In this document: in pieces, positions 18,995 to 32,235 of the stretch
Numbering within the stretch: position 1 is the first letter of the stretch
Layout: the number at the start of each line of letters is the position of its first letter
Assembly: GCF_024349785.1 (NCBI RefSeq)
Contig: NZ_AP018817.1
Span: forward strand, 1,643,501 to 1,707,500
From: Sphingomonas bisphenolicum
GTDB taxonomy: Bacteria > Pseudomonadota > Alphaproteobacteria > Sphingomonadales > Sphingomonadaceae
DNA: 64,000 nucleotides
Reading direction: 5' to 3'
Made by a program: the position numbers and the translations under genes
The notes under the pieces: generated by a model
The model's input: the letters and a program-made list of their open reading frames with translations, nothing else
Databases searched by the model: none
What the model was told of the DNA's origin: nothing

Positions 18995-19878
18995 AGCCTG
19001 GGCGCATCCTCATCATCGCCGGTTCCGACAGCGGGGGCGGCGCGGGTATCCAGGCGGACATCAAGACCGTGACGATGCTGGGCGGCCACGCCATGACTGC
19101 AATCACCGCGCTCACGGCGCAGAACACGCTGGGCGTGCAGGGTGTCCATCCGGTGCCGACCGCCATGGTGCTGGCGCAGATCGAAAGCTGCATCAGCGAC
19201 ATCGGCGTGGATGCGGTGAAAATCGGCATGATCGGCAGCGCGCAAACGGCGGCGGCCGTGGCGGCGCTACTCGCGCAACTTGATGGCGTTCCGATCGTCT
19301 TCGATCCGGTCATGGTCGCGACCAGCGGATCGCTGCTGGCGGACGAGGCGACCGTCGTCGCATTCGATTCGCTAATGCAGGTGGCGAGCGTCATCACCCC
19401 CAATGTGCCGGAGTTGGAAGCGCTGACCGGCATGGCGATCGGCGATATCGGCGGGCTGGAGGCGGCCGGACAGGCGCTGCGCGATCGCACCGGCGCGGTC
19501 ATCTTCGCCAAGGGTGGGCATCTGCCGCAGCAGGCCGACGACGATCGCCCGTTGATCCACGATCTGCTGATCGATGAGGATATGGTCGCGGACTATGCGG
19601 TCGCGCGGATCGAAACCCGCAACAGCCATGGCACCGGCTGCACTTTGGCCAGCGCCATCGCGACCGGCTTGGGCGGTGGCCTGTCGCTGGCCGACGCGGC
19701 CGACCGGGCGGAAGCCTTCGTCGCGGCGGTTCTGGCCGCTGCGCCGGGGCTGGGGCAGGGCCATGGTCCGATGGGCCATGCGCTGGGTCTGACGCCCTTC
19801 TACCATCTGTTGGCGGCGGTCGACCCGACCGGCTGGGACGCAGCGGCCTTGGCTGCGCGCTATTCCGACCATGCCTGA
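18991..19878 (+). CDS. thiD: Hydroxymethylpyrimidine/phosphomethylpyrimidine kinase
   Basis: The 295-residue ribokinase-fold protein starts with [21 protein letters not shown], the pyrimidine-binding motif of ThiD. It later shows [10 protein letters not shown] and the anion-hole/catalytic [14 protein letters not shown]. It phosphorylates HMP and HMP-phosphate in thiamine biosynthesis. No other thi gene is nearby. It overlaps the DUF1272 gene upstream and rnhB downstream. Confidence 0.92.
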   Translation: MKPGRILIIAGSDSGGGAGIQADIKTVTMLGGHAMTAITALTAQNTLGVQGVHPVPTAMVLAQIESCISDIGVDAVKIGMIGSAQTAAAVAALLAQLDGVPIVFDPVMVATSGSLLADEATVVAFDSLMQVASVITPNVPELEALTGMAIGDIGGLEAAGQALRDRTGAVIFAKGGHLPQQADDDRPLIHDLLIDEDMVADYAVARIETRNSHGTGCTLASAIATGLGGGLSLADAADRAEAFVAAVLAAAPGLGQGHGPMGHALGLTPFYHLLAAVDPTGWDAAALAARYSDHA

Positions 19879-20470
19879 TTTTTGCCACGAGATGCGCTAT
19901 CATCCAGGCCTGGTCGCCGGCGTGGACGAAGCGGGGCGTGGTCCGCTGGCGGGACCGGTGGTCGCCGCCGCCGTCATCCTCCGCGCGGAGGATTGCCCCG
20001 ACGGCCTCAACGATAGCAAGCAATTGACGGCCAAACGCCGGGCAGCGCTGGAGGTCGAGATCAAGGCGCGCGCACTCTGCTGGGGCGTCGGTGTCGCCAG
20101 CGTGGAAGAGATCGACCAGATCAACATTCTCTGGGCGACGATGCTGGCCATGACCCGCGCGGTGGAAGCGTTGAGCCATGATTGCGCGCATGTGCTGGTG
20201 GACGGCAATCGCTGCCCGACATGGCGCTGGGCCTCGACCGCGATCGTGGAGGGCGACGCCAAATGCCTGTCGATCGCGGCCGCCTCGATCATCGCCAAGG
20301 AAAGCCGCGACCGGATGATGGTGGAGGCCGCCGCGCAGCATCCCCATTATGGCTGGGACACGAACAAGGGCTATGGCAGCGCCCGGCATCTCGCCGCCTT
20401 GCGCGAACATGGGCCGACCCCGCTGCACCGCCGCAGCTTCGCGCCGGTCGCGCAATTGATATTGCTTTAA
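19871..20470 (+). CDS. rnhB: Ribonuclease HII
   Basis: The 199-residue protein shows the RNase HII core: [20 protein letters not shown] at about residues 16-35 with the catalytic Asp-Glu, LVDGNRCP, and the later [13 protein letters not shown] with Lys and Asp. It nicks DNA at misincorporated ribonucleotides and removes RNA from hybrids. It overlaps thiD by eight bases, and its stop overlaps that of the convergent permease gene. Confidence 0.93.
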   Translation: MPDFCHEMRYHPGLVAGVDEAGRGPLAGPVVAAAVILRAEDCPDGLNDSKQLTAKRRAALEVEIKARALCWGVGVASVEEIDQINILWATMLAMTRAVEALSHDCAHVLVDGNRCPTWRWASTAIVEGDAKCLSIAAASIIAKESRDRMMVEAAAQHPHYGWDTNKGYGSARHLAALREHGPTPLHRRSFAPVAQLILL

Positions 20471-21882
20471 GCCGGCTGCACCGTCGGCGCGCCCATCAGC
20501 AGCCGCTGCGCCATCACCATCCCGCCGCCCAGCGCCAGCCAGCCGAGCATCAGCCAGATTTCGACCGGCATCCCGTCGCTGACGCCGAACGGCGTGGCGA
20601 TGGCGGCGCTCGCCACCACGGCGGCGCCGATGCTGATCGCGACCAGCAGCGGACTGCCCCCTGCCAGCACGAAAGCGGGCGGAGTCGCGCCCTTGTCGCG
20701 GCTGCGCAGCCGCATCAGCGCGAGCATCGCGACCGCGGCGATGGCGGTGGTGCACATCGTCCCCATGGAGATGATCGGGCCGATCGCCCCGCGCCCTGCC
20801 AGCACGCCAAGGCAGGTCCACAGCCCCACCAGCAGCGCGGCCCGCCGCGGCGCGCCGGTGCGCGCGTCGATATGGGCGAGGCTGGCGGGCAGGAACCCCG
20901 CCCGCGCCTGCGCCAGGATGACGCGCGTCGCGGACAGGTGCATCGCGTTCCACGTCTTGAGCAGGGACGCCATGGCGACCAGGATGATCCCCTTGGTGGC
21001 CAGCCCTCCCGCCAGCGCATGGTCGAAGGCGGCAGCGACCGGCAGCGCGCCCGACGTCAGGTCGCGCCATGGCGCCAGCGATGCCGACGCCAGGATGATG
21101 AGGCTGTAGAACAAAGCCGCGACCGCCACCGCCGCCATCATGGCGCGGGCGACCGTGTGGAAACTGGTGCCGGGCGCGCGTTCCTCCACCGCCGACGCGG
21201 CGGTCTGGAACCCCGACAGCCACATGCCCGCAACGCCCAGCATCACGAACATGCCGCCGGCGAAGCTGCGATCCTGCGCCGATTCGAACAGCGGGTGCCA
21301 ATTCCCCGTATCGCCCTGCGCGAAGCCTAGCAGCACCAGCACGGCCGACGCGGTGAGGAAGGCGAAGGTCACGATCTTCTGGAAGCCCACCGCGATCGTC
21401 GCGCCCGATGCGTTGAGGATGGTCATCACCACCGCGCCCGCCAGTCCGACGATCAGCTCCATCGCCGTGATCGGCCGGCCGAGCAGCGTATAGAGCGGGG
21501 CCTGCCCGCTCAGCGACGGCGCCAGATTTTCCAGGAACCAGGACAGGGCCAGCCCCTCGAACGCAGCGATACCGACGAAATAGAGCGTCAGATACCATCC
21601 GGTGACGAAGCCGGGCCATGGTCCGAACGCCTTTTCGACGAAGACGAACTCCGCCCCTGCGCGCGGCACGCGAGCGACCAGTTCGGCATAGGCGGCCGCG
21701 ACCGGCACCATCAGCAGGGTCATGCCCAGAAAGGCCAGCACCGCGCCGCCCGGTCCCGCGGGCGCGACCCATTCACCCATCAGCACCATCCAGGCGGACC
21801 CGACGATCGTGCCGAAGGCGAGCGCGAAATAGCCCGGTCCGGTGACGCCGCGCTTCAGCGCTGGCTCCGCCGCAACATTCAT
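20467..21882 (-). CDS. APC superfamily amino-acid/polyamine permease
   Basis: The 471-residue protein has about 12 membrane spans. The APC signature [19 protein letters not shown] lies at the first span, and the family's helix 3-4 loop at about residues 72-95 (VPRAGAEF). Its start overlaps the stop of the ureohydrolase gene at 21879 by four bases (ATGA), so the two are co-transcribed. The cargo is therefore probably the substrate or product of that ureohydrolase, such as arginine, a guanidino acid or agmatine. That is inference from context; the sequence itself does not set specificity. Confidence 0.85.
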   Translation of the reverse strand: MNVAAEPALKRGVTGPGYFALAFGTIVGSAWMVLMGEWVAPAGPGGAVLAFLGMTLLMVPVAAAYAELVARVPRAGAEFVFVEKAFGPWPGFVTGWYLTLYFVGIAAFEGLALSWFLENLAPSLSGQAPLYTLLGRPITAMELIVGLAGAVVMTILNASGATIAVGFQKIVTFAFLTASAVLVLLGFAQGDTGNWHPLFESAQDRSFAGGMFVMLGVAGMWLSGFQTAASAVEERAPGTSFHTVARAMMAAVAVAALFYSLIILASASLAPWRDLTSGALPVAAAFDHALAGGLATKGIILVAMASLLKTWNAMHLSATRVILAQARAGFLPASLAHIDARTGAPRRAALLVGLWTCLGVLAGRGAIGPIISMGTMCTTAIAAVAMLALMRLRSRDKGATPPAFVLAGGSPLLVAISIGAAVVASAAIATPFGVSDGMPVEIWLMLGWLALGGGMVMAQRLLMGAPTVQPA

Positions 21883-22922
21883 CGGCGCAACTGCACCAGG
21901 CAGAGCAACTGGAACAGCATCTGGGCAGCGGCCTGCGCCGTCACCGTGGTCGGATCATATTCGGGCGCGACCTCCACCACGTCGCCCCCGATGATGTCGA
22001 TCCCCGCCAGCCCGCGCAGCAGGTGCAGCGCCTCGCGCGTCGACAACCCGCCGATTTCGGGTGTCCCGGTGCCCGGCGCATAGACCGGGTCCAGCCCGTC
22101 GACGTCGAAGGTCACATAGGTCGGCCCGTCGCCCACGACCTCCAGCGCTTTCGCGACGACGGCGTCCATGCCCATCGCCGCGCAGTCCTCGGCATGGATC
22201 ACGGTCATGCCGCTGGCGTAGGAAAATTCCCACAGATATTCCGTCCCGCCCCGGATGCCGATCTGGATCGATCGCCTTGGGTCCAGCACGCCTGCCAGCA
22301 CGGCTTCGCGAAAGGGCGCGCCATGGTGGAATTTGGAACCTTCATAAATGCCGCCGGTGTCGCAATGGGCATCGAAATGAACCATGCCCATCGGCCCTTT
22401 GGCGGCGGCCAGCCCCTTCATGATCGACCCGGTGATGCTATGGTCGCCGCCGACCGATAGCGGGATTGCGCGGGTGGCGCCGATCATCGCGTAACATGCT
22501 TCGATGTCCGCATGGCAGAGCGCCAGGTCGTAGCGGCTCTGCATCGCGACATCGCCCACGTCCGCAACCGTCAGCGCGTTCATCGGCGCGACGCGCAACT
22601 GATGTTCATAGGGACCGATCCGGTCGATCGCCCGCACCGCCCGCGGGCCATAGCGCGCGCCCGGCCGGTTGGTGACGCCCAGGTCCATCGGCACGCCGAC
22701 CAGCGCGACGTCCAGCCGGTCGAGCGTCTCCGGCGCCAGCCCACCGGCGATATAGGGCGCGTCCAGCAGCGTGGAGGGCTGGGCGAAGGGCCAGCGGCGC
22801 TTGTCGCCGTTCTTGAACTGCAGCCCGGCCACCTCGCGGAAATGGGGGTCGTGAATGTCTGCCCCGCCACCCCCGGCATAGAGGCGGCGGAGTGCATCAA
22901 GGTCGATCGGATCATGGGCCAT
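21879..22922 (-). CDS. Cytoplasmic ureohydrolase (agmatinase/guanidinobutyrase-like)
   Basis: The 347-residue protein has all six metal ligands of the arginase/agmatinase superfamily: H161 in VGGDHS, D184/H186/D188 in FDAHCD, and D273/D275 in FDVDGLDP. HG at residues 200-201 is the substrate-pocket motif. It hydrolyses a guanidino compound to urea plus an amine. There is no signal peptide, unlike the four other family members in this window. It heads an operon with the APC permease and is divergent from a pyrroline-2-carboxylate reductase gene. Together these suggest 2-oxo-5-guanidinovalerate or guanidinobutyrate as substrate (inference). The ATG at 22922 lies within a few bases of the predicted transcription start. 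Confidence 0.88.
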   Translation of the reverse strand: MAHDPIDLDALRRLYAGGGGADIHDPHFREVAGLQFKNGDKRRWPFAQPSTLLDAPYIAGGLAPETLDRLDVALVGVPMDLGVTNRPGARYGPRAVRAIDRIGPYEHQLRVAPMNALTVADVGDVAMQSRYDLALCHADIEACYAMIGATRAIPLSVGGDHSITGSIMKGLAAAKGPMGMVHFDAHCDTGGIYEGSKFHHGAPFREAVLAGVLDPRRSIQIGIRGGTEYLWEFSYASGMTVIHAEDCAAMGMDAVVAKALEVVGDGPTYVTFDVDGLDPVYAPGTGTPEIGGLSTREALHLLRGLAGIDIIGGDVVEVAPEYDPTTVTAQAAAQMLFQLLCLVQLRR

Positions 22923-22929
22923 GACCGTC

Positions 22930-22973
22930 AGTCTGGACGGCGGCCAAGGGGCGGCAATGGGGTGAAGGACGTA
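22930..22973 (-). promoter_or_regulatory. Regulon promoter of the first ureohydrolase-permease operon
   Basis: Read towards the gene, the element is TACGTCCTTCACCCC (22959-22973), followed by a weak -10-like CAGACT that ends at 22930. The element and the eight bases after it match the copy at 35063-35077 almost exactly. The start codon lies 36 bases after the element, leaving almost no leader. Confidence 0.6.
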
Positions 22974-23029
22974 TGGCCTGCCGCGTTCCGGCCGTTGCGC
23001 TGCGCGGCAAAGCGGGGGAGGGTGGCGCC

Positions 23030-24085
23030 ATGACCCCTATGGATTTCGACGCGCTGGTGGCGCTGCTGGCCCGCATCTTTCTCGCCAATGGCACGTCACC
23101 GGGCGTGGCGGATATCCTTGCCCGCAATTGCGCCGGGGCGGAGCGCGACGGGGCGATGAGCCACGGCCTGTTCCGGATGCCGGGTTATGTCGCGACGTTG
23201 CGCAGCGGATGGGTCGACGGGCGAGCGCAGCCGGTGGTCGAGGATGGCGGCGCGTCCTTCCTGCGCGTCGATGCCGCCAACGGTTTTGCCCAGCCCGCGC
23301 TGGCGGCCGCCACGCCGATGGCCATGGCAAAGGCGCGTGCGACCGGAGCCTGCGTCGTCGCGATCCGGCGATCGCATCATTTCGCGGCGCTCTGGCCCGA
23401 TGTCGAACCCTTTGCGGAGGCGGGGCTGGTTGCGATCGCCATGGTGGACAGCATGGCCGTCGTGGTCCCGCCCGGCGCGAAAAAGCCCGTCTATGGCACC
23501 AATCCGCTCGCCTTCGCCGCGCCGCGCGCGGGCGGGAAGATCGTCGTGTTCGACCAGGCGGTGAGCCTGCTGGCCCATGGCGACGTACAGATCGCCGCGC
23601 GGGAAAGGCACGCCCTGCCCGAAGGTGCAGGCGTCGATGCGGCGGGCCGGCCGACCCGCGATCCCCGCGCGGTGCTGGACGGTGGCGCGCTGCTGCCCTT
23701 TGGCGGGCATAAAGGGGCAGCGATCGCGATGATGATCGAGATCATGGCCGCCGCTCTGACCGGCGGGCTCTATGCGCATGAGGTCGACTGGTCGGGGCAT
23801 CCCGGCGCGCAGACGCCCTGCACCGGGGAGTGTGTGATATTGATCGACCCGGCGCGCGGCGGATCGGCGGCGGGGTTTGCGGCGCGGGTCGAGCAACTGG
23901 TCGAAGCGTTGCGGGCGGCGGGGCAGGAGCGGATGCCCGGCGACCGTCGTTTCGCCGCGCGGGAGAAAGCGTTGCGGGAGGGGGTGGCGGTGAGTGCTGA
24001 GATGCTGGCGCGGCTGGGGGGACTTGTTGCGAACGGAACGTCGCCTTCCCCTCTCCCGACTTCGCCTGACGCGCTGCGCGATTAA
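23030..24085 (+). CDS. Delta1-pyrroline/piperideine-2-carboxylate reductase-like (Ldh_2 family)
   Basis: The 351-residue protein belongs to the malate/L-lactate dehydrogenase-like Ldh_2 family. SHGLFRMPGYVATLRSGW and IRRSHHFAALWPDVEPFAE are the features I associate with the DpkA-type reductases, and KPVYGTNPLAFAAPR and FGGHKGAAIAMMIEI are NADPH-site motifs. DpkA reduces cyclic imino acids to proline or pipecolate. It is divergent from a ureohydrolase. If that enzyme removes urea from 2-oxo-5-guanidinovalerate, the product would cyclise to pyrroline-2-carboxylate and this enzyme would make proline (inference). The ATG at 23030 follows GGGGGAGG. Confidence 0.75.
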   Translation: MTPMDFDALVALLARIFLANGTSPGVADILARNCAGAERDGAMSHGLFRMPGYVATLRSGWVDGRAQPVVEDGGASFLRVDAANGFAQPALAAATPMAMAKARATGACVVAIRRSHHFAALWPDVEPFAEAGLVAIAMVDSMAVVVPPGAKKPVYGTNPLAFAAPRAGGKIVVFDQAVSLLAHGDVQIAARERHALPEGAGVDAAGRPTRDPRAVLDGGALLPFGGHKGAAIAMMIEIMAAALTGGLYAHEVDWSGHPGAQTPCTGECVILIDPARGGSAAGFAARVEQLVEALRAAGQERMPGDRRFAAREKALREGVAVSAEMLARLGGLVANGTSPSPLPTSPDALRD

Positions 24086-24099
24086 GGCTGCATATCCTT

Positions 24100-24116
24100 C
24101 TCTCCCTGGGGGAGAG
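24100..24116. terminator. Possible weak bidirectional terminator
   Basis: CTCTCCC pairs with GGGAGAG over a three-base loop, in the gap between the convergent reductase and response-regulator genes. It has no clear T run, so it may only be a palindromic repeat. Confidence 0.3.
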
Positions 24117-24123
24117 GGGGGGC

Positions 24124-25044
24124 TCAATGCGCGATCACCCGCACCGCGAAGGCGGCCGCCGCGGCCCGCGTTTCCACGCCCAGCTTCTCGAAAATCTGCT
24201 CCAGATGCTTGTTCACGGTGCGCGGGCTGATGACCAATATCTCGCTGATGACCCGGTTGGGCTTGCCGTAGCTGATCCATAGCAACACTTCGGCCTCGCG
24301 CTGGGTCAGGGCAAAATGGCTTTGGAGCCGGCCGATGTCGGCCTGCGGGTCGATATGGTTGAGGCGGATCAATATCTCGTCGCGGCGCGGCCGCCCGACG
24401 ATGATGAGTTCGACCGTATCGCCCTGGCCGCTGTCCGCCTTCGCCGTCGCGCCGGGGGCGAGATCGTCGGCCAGCAGCCGTCCGACGGCGTTGCGCAGCA
24501 GCGCAGGCGGCGCGGCGTCGCCGCGCGACCAGCCCGGCGCCAGCGCCTCCATCAATTTCTCCGCACCCGGCGTGCTCCAGCTCAGCCGCCCGTCGGTTGC
24601 GACCGCGATCAGGTTCCGCCCGGTGGCGTCGAGCGCGAACTGCCCGCCCTGGGTCTGGCGCGCATTGGCCATATGGACGCGCACGCGGGCCAACAGCTCC
24701 TCGACCACGATCGGTTTGCGCACATAATCGACGCCGCCCGCCTCCAGCGCATGGACGACATGCTCGCTTTCGGTGAGGCCGGTCATGAAGATGATCGGAA
24801 TCGGCGCGCCCGCGGGCATCTGCTTGATCGCGCGCGTCGTCTCGAACCCGTCCAGCCCCGGCATCACCGCGTCCATCAGGATAAGGTCGGGGGCGACATG
24901 GTCCAGCAGTTCGATCGCCGCGTCGCCGCTGGTGGCGATCAGCACGGAGATATTGGCCGCCTCCAGCGTGTCGGTCAGGAAGCGCAGCGATTCGGGTGTG
25001 TCGTCCACGACGAGGACGGTATCGGTGTGGGAAGGCGTGGTCAT
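24124..25044 (-). CDS. Response regulator: receiver domain, middle region, LuxR/NarL-type HTH
   Basis: The 306-residue protein starts with a receiver domain with acidic DD at residues 14-15 and the phospho-acceptor D58 in LILMDAVMPG. A middle segment at about residues 125-235 looks like a degenerate PAS-type sensor. The C-terminal LuxR HTH (about 245-300) contains LTQREAEVLLWISYGKPN and SPRTVNKHLEQIFEKLGV. It overlaps the sensor kinase gene by four bases (ATGA) and is the last gene of the urease operon. I propose that it binds the TACGTCA elements in front of the guanidino/amine/urea genes; NarL-type regulators recognise TAC-containing heptamers. A direct test is lacking. Confidence 0.88.
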   Translation of the reverse strand: MTTPSHTDTVLVVDDTPESLRFLTDTLEAANISVLIATSGDAAIELLDHVAPDLILMDAVMPGLDGFETTRAIKQMPAGAPIPIIFMTGLTESEHVVHALEAGGVDYVRKPIVVEELLARVRVHMANARQTQGGQFALDATGRNLIAVATDGRLSWSTPGAEKLMEALAPGWSRGDAAPPALLRNAVGRLLADDLAPGATAKADSGQGDTVELIIVGRPRRDEILIRLNHIDPQADIGRLQSHFALTQREAEVLLWISYGKPNRVISEILVISPRTVNKHLEQIFEKLGVETRAAAAAFAVRVIAH

Positions 25045-28000
25045 CGGGCGGCCCTTATGGTTCTGATCAGCCCCTTGAGGTCGAAACGGTCGAGATGGGC
25101 GAGGAGGCGTCGGGTCAGCGGCGCGGCGTCGGGCACGGTTTCCTCCAGCGTGCGGATGCTGGATTCGATGCCGCGGACATGGCCGATGATCGCCTTCTGC
25201 TCGATATCGGCCAGGATCGGCGCGGCTTCCTGCGGCAGCGGCGGCAGCGCTTCGTCCCCGATGGCGGGGACGGGTGCCGGCAGCGCGTCGCCGGTCCAGC
25301 GGATGCGCAACTGGTCCGCGATCGCATCGAGCAACGCGTCGAGATCGACCGGCTTCATCAGGAACATGTCATGCGCCGCGCGGCCATCGCCACCGCGATG
25401 GAACTCATGCGCATTGGCCGACACCATGACGATGCGGACCGCGCCGCCCAGCGTCTCGCGCAGCGCCCGGCACACGTCCCAACCCGATTCGCCGGGCATG
25501 GAGATGTCGAGCAGGACGATGTCGGGCTGTTCGCGTGCGGCGATCTCCATGCCGGTGCGTCCGTTCAGCGCCTCGAACACGATGAAGTCGAGCGGCTCCA
25601 GCAGCCCGCGCAGCACCGCCACCTGGACGGCGTCATCGTCGATCAGCAGCACTTTGCGCCGGTCGCCTTCATAGCCTCTGATCGTTTCGACCGGCTGGCT
25701 GTCGGCCACGCCCGCGACATGGCCCAGCATCAGCCGCACCGTGAATTGCGTGCCCTGCTCCGCGGTGCTGACCACGGACAGGTCGCCGCCCAATATCTGC
25801 ACCAGCGCCTGGGTGATGGCGAGGCCGAGGCCGATGCCCTTCTGCTTTTGCGCGTCGGGATTGGAGCCGCGCTCGAACGGATCGAAGATGCGTTTGAGGT
25901 CATCGGCGGCGATGCCGATGCCGGTGTCGACGATGTCGAACGTCGCCATCTGGCTGCGATACTGGACGCGGAAGGTGACGGCGCCGGACCGGGTGAACTT
26001 GATCGCGTTGGACAGCAGGTTGATGAGGATCTGGCGCAGCCGCTTCTGGTCGGTCCGCACGAAATCGGGCAGCTTCTCGGGCCGTTCGTAGAGGAAGTCG
26101 ATCCCCTTGGCCTGCGCCTGCGGCCGGAACATATTGGCGATCTGGTCGACGAAGGGAGACAGGCGCACCGTTTCGCTGCTGATGCGCAGTACGCCGCTTT
26201 CGACCTGGCTGATGTCCATCAGCCCTTCGACCAGATTGGTCAGATGCTCGGCGCTGCGGCGAATGACCTTGGCCGCTTCGATCGGGGCGATCTCGTGACC
26301 GCGCTCCATAAGCTGGGCATAGCCGTAGATGCTGTTGAGCGGGGATCGGATTTCATGGCTGACGCTGACCAGATAGCGGCTCTTGGCGGCGTTGGCGGCT
26401 TCGGCCGCCTCCTTGGCGCGTTGCAGTTCCGCGCCGGTCACGTCATGGGCGATCACCTCTTCCATCAGTTTCTGCACATGATGCTCGCTTTCCTGCATCG
26501 CCGACCGGCGGCTCTGGTGTGCCAGCACGATCATCCAGGCGATGACCCCGCCGAACAGCGAAAAAAGCAGGAACAGGCCCAGCATCAGGCTGGATGTCTG
26601 CGCGGCGATGGATGGCGCACCCCGCGCCACTTGCCAGCCGATGCCGCCCAGCACCGCGCCGTTCGCCAGGGTGATGATGCTCATGACGGCGATGAAATGG
26701 CCGACGGGCGTATGCACATGTTTGGCGATGGCGCGGGGCAGCAGCCGTTCCAGCCAGCGCGCGGCCTGCTGCGTCGCCCGGCTGTCGGTCTTGCACCGGT
26801 CGTGGCAGCGCGCCTCCAGCGTGCAGCAGAGCGAGCAGATCGGCGCAGCATACATCGGGCAATGCGCCATGTCGGCATGCTGGAACGCGTTTTCGCAGAT
26901 GATGCAGGTCTTTATATCGCTGCCTGCGGGCCAGTGGGACCGGCGGGCGATATAATAGCGGCCATGGGTGACAAGCGCGATGATCGGGGCGGTGGTGAAA
27001 GCGACCGCCATGCCGATCACCGGGGCGAAGGCGCGGGCTATGTCGCCCATCAGGCCGAAATGGGCGAGAGCGGATACCGCGATGGACAGCAGCATCGCGC
27101 CAATGCCCACCGGATTGATGTCGAACAGATGCGCCCGCTTGAACTCGATTCCCGCAGGCGACAGGCGCAGCGGCTTGGAGATCATCAGGTCCGCGGCCAG
27201 CGCCCCGATCCAGCCCGCCGCGACCGTGGCGTAGAGGATCAATATCGCCTCGATCGCGTCGAAAATGCCGACTTCCATCAGCAGCAAAGCGAGCAGCACG
27301 TTGAAGATCAGCCATACGACGCGGCCGGGATGGCTGTGCGTCAGGCGGGCGAAGAAATTCGACCAGGCGATCGATCCGGCATAGGCGTTGGTGACGTTGA
27401 TCTTCAATTGGCAGATGATGACGAACAGGCCGGTCAGGATCAGCGACAGGCCGGCATGGCCCGACATGGCGGTATAGATCGCCTGGAACATCGCGGTCGG
27501 GCTGGACGCCTCGCTCTGCAAGGCGGCGCTCTTGACCAGGAAATGCGCCAGCCATGACCCGAGCAGCAGCTTCATGCCGCCGATCAGGGTCCATCCCGGT
27601 CCGCCCGCCAGCATCGCCGCCCACCATTTCCCCCGGCCGATCGTCGCCTTGTCCGGCAGGAAGCGCAGATAGTCCGCCTGCTCCCCGATTTGCGGCAGAA
27701 GGGAGAGGAGGGTGGACAGCGCGAAGCCGAAATAGAGCAGGCTGACGCTGCCGTCCCTGGCGCCCAGTTGCCCGGTGAAATGGCTCCATTCGGCCAGCGC
27801 GGCCGGGCCGGACCAGAGGATATAGGCGATCGGCGCGACTTGTAGCGTGATCCAGACCCATTGGGTCGCGTTCTGGAACCGGGTGATGGCGCTCATGCCG
27901 TAGAGTGCGATCGGGATGACCACCAGCGCGCTCGCCAGATAGGCGAGGCTCATCGGCATCCCGGTCATCGCCCGCAGCGCGACCGCCATGATCGTCGCTT

Positions 28001-28396
28001 CGACCGAAAAGAGCAGGAAGGTGAAGCTGGCGTAGATCAGCGAGGTGAGGGTGGACCCCAAATAGCCAAAGCCGGCGCCGCGCGTCAGCAGGTCGATGTC
28101 CAGACCGTGCTTGGCGGCGTGATAGGCGATCGGCAGGCCGATGACGAACATCAAAGCGACCGCGGCGGCGATCGCGGCGACGCTGTTGGCGAAGCCGTAG
28201 GTCAGGGTGATCGACGCGCCGATCGCTTCGCAGGCGAGGAAGGCGGTCGCGCCGATCGCGGTGCCCGCCACCTGTCCCGCCGTCCAGCGCCGTGCGCTGT
28301 CGGCGGTGTAGCGCAGGGCATAATCCTCCAATGTCTGGCTCGCGACCCATTTATTGTAGAGCCGCTTTTCGCGCAGGACATAGGCGGCGCGGTCCA

Positions 28397-28397
<1 letters not shown>
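25041..28397 (-). CDS. Hybrid histidine kinase fused to an NCS1-type permease domain
   Basis: This 1118-residue protein has three parts. Residues 1 to about 480 are an NCS1 purine/cytosine-permease-like domain of about 12 spans, with ATAFLACEAIGASITLTYGFANS in its first part. A soluble segment with a cysteine cluster (C498 and C501 in CIIC, then further Cys to about 534) is followed by two more spans. The kinase has the H-box at H681 (SHEIRSPLNSIYGY), NLLSNAIKFT, and GIGLGLA. A C-terminal receiver carries D964 in VLLDISMPG. The permease part probably senses or imports a small nitrogenous solute, as proposed for transporter-kinase fusions such as CbrA. It overlaps ureG by one base and the regulator by four. 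Confidence 0.9.
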
Positions 28398-29034
<637 letters not shown>

Positions 29035-29038
<4 letters not shown>

Positions 29039-29715
29039 GAGCGGAAGAGCCTTGTGTAGAGGGTTTCATGGGCGAGGCTGGCGAGTTCAAGGTCGGGCGC
29101 GGCGGTGCCGAGATCGTCGAGCGACGTAATCATCGCTTTGGCGGCGATGGCCGGAATGGCGTGGGAGAGGGCGGCCAGCGCCAACTGCCCGTCGGTCTGG
29201 CCGAGCGGCACGAGGCGCACCCCGGCCGATACCAGATTGGCGGCGGTGGCATGAAGCCAGCCGTGCAGCGCGGGTTCCAGCGGGATGGCATGGGCGGCGC
29301 AGGCCAGCGCCATCACGACCGTATGCGCCATCGGACGCCCTTCCCAGCGCGCCGCAAAGGCGTCGAGCGTCGGATGGGGCCAGGCCTTGCGCGTGACCGA
29401 CAGGAAGGAGCCACCCTGCTGTCGGCTTTCCAGCGCCGTTTCGCTGCTGCCCCGGAACGCGCCCGCCAGTTCGGCGATGGCATCGAACGCTGCGGCGTCG
29501 CCTGCCGTTTCATAAGCATGGACGAACAGCACCGCATCCACCCAGCCGCCGCCGCGCGCCAGCACCGCCTCGACATAGGCGGCGACATCGGTCGCGGTGC
29601 GGACGCGGCCGTCCTCGACCGCGGTTTCCAGGCCATGGCTATAGGTGAAGCTGCCCACCGGATAGGCAGGCGAGGTCCAGGCCAGAAGGCGGTGGAGGGC
29701 GGCGTCAGCCAGCAT
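29035..29715 (-). CDS. ureF: Urease accessory protein UreF
   Basis: The 226-residue helical protein shows the UreF marks [16 protein letters not shown] at about residues 14-29 and [20 protein letters not shown] near residue 115. UreF bridges UreD and UreG in the nickel-loading complex. The internal ATG at 29715 ([11 protein letters not shown]) is chosen; the longer frame would only read backwards into the histidine codons of ureE and gives a Met/Ile/Thr-rich stretch. It overlaps the 3' end of ureE by 11 bases. Confidence 0.93.
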
Positions 29716-30202
29716 GGTGGTGGTGATCGTGGCCATGGTCATGATCGTGCGCATGACCATGATGATGGCCGCCACCCGAATAGGCGCCGCCTTCGGGGGT
29801 GAAGGGCGCCTCGATCTGCGTCACCGTCGCGCCCAGCCCTTCGAGCATGGCGTTGATGACATGGTCGTCGCGCAGGCGGATGGCGTGGGGATGGAGTTCG
29901 GCGGGCAGGTGCCGGTTGCCGATATGCCAGGCGAGCCGCATCATCGTCGACGCGCTGTCGGCGGTGACCTCGACCAGCGCTTCGGGGGCGGCAAGAATTT
30001 CAACCAGCCGCCCGTCCGACAGTTGCAGCGCGTCGCCATGCCCCAGCACCGTGGCGCGGGCCAGGTCGAGCAGGAACATGGTGCCATGGTCGGCGGTGTA
30101 GACCCAGCGCCGACGGTGCCGCGCGTCATGATCCAGCATGATATGGTCGGCGGCTGGACCCGACCAGTGGCCGTGGGGGATGACGTCATGGGCGGTCAGC
30201 AT
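29705..30202 (-). CDS. ureE: Urease accessory nickel metallochaperone UreE
   Basis: The 165-residue protein has the UreE fold, with WHIGNRHLPAELHPHAIRLRDDHV carrying the conserved nickel-site His, and GLGATV. Its end is very His-rich: about 13 His and 4 Asp in the last 25 residues, a nickel store as in some UreE proteins. It passes nickel to UreG. It lies 13 bases downstream of ureC. Confidence 0.93.
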   Translation of the reverse strand: MLTAHDVIPHGHWSGPAADHIMLDHDARHRRRWVYTADHGTMFLLDLARATVLGHGDALQLSDGRLVEILAAPEALVEVTADSASTMMRLAWHIGNRHLPAELHPHAIRLRDDHVINAMLEGLGATVTQIEAPFTPEGGAYSGGGHHHGHAHDHDHGHDHHHHAG

Positions 30203-30215
30203 GATCGGGCCTTCA

Positions 30216-31928
<1,713 letters not shown>

Positions 31929-31929
31929 G

Positions 31930-32235
31930 TCAGAGCTTCCCCATCACATCGCCGCGGAAGCCGATGACGATCCGGTCGCCGGCATAGGGGATGAGCTGCA
32001 CGTCGCGCGTCTGGCCAGGCTCGAAGCGGACGGCGGTGCCCGACGGTATGTCGAGCCGATAGCCGCGCGCCGCTGCCCGATCGAAGACCAGCGCCGGGTT
32101 GGTTTCGGCGAAATGATAATGGCTGCCGACCTGGATCGGCCGGTCGCCGCTATTGGCGATAGTGAGGGTGACGGGGACACGCCTCTCGTTGAGCAATATG
32201 TCGCCGCTGGCGGGGATGATCTCGCCGGGGATCAC
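31930..32235 (-). CDS. ureB: Urease subunit beta
   Basis: The 101-residue protein has the typical start MIPGEI and the ureB marks [15 protein letters not shown] and [14 protein letters not shown]. It is a separate subunit here, not fused to ureA as in Helicobacter. It overlaps ureA by four bases and ends one base before ureC. Confidence 0.95.
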   Translation of the reverse strand: MIPGEIIPASGDILLNERRVPVTLTIANSGDRPIQVGSHYHFAETNPALVFDRAAARGYRLDIPSGTAVRFEPGQTRDVQLIPYAGDRIVIGFRGDVMGKL

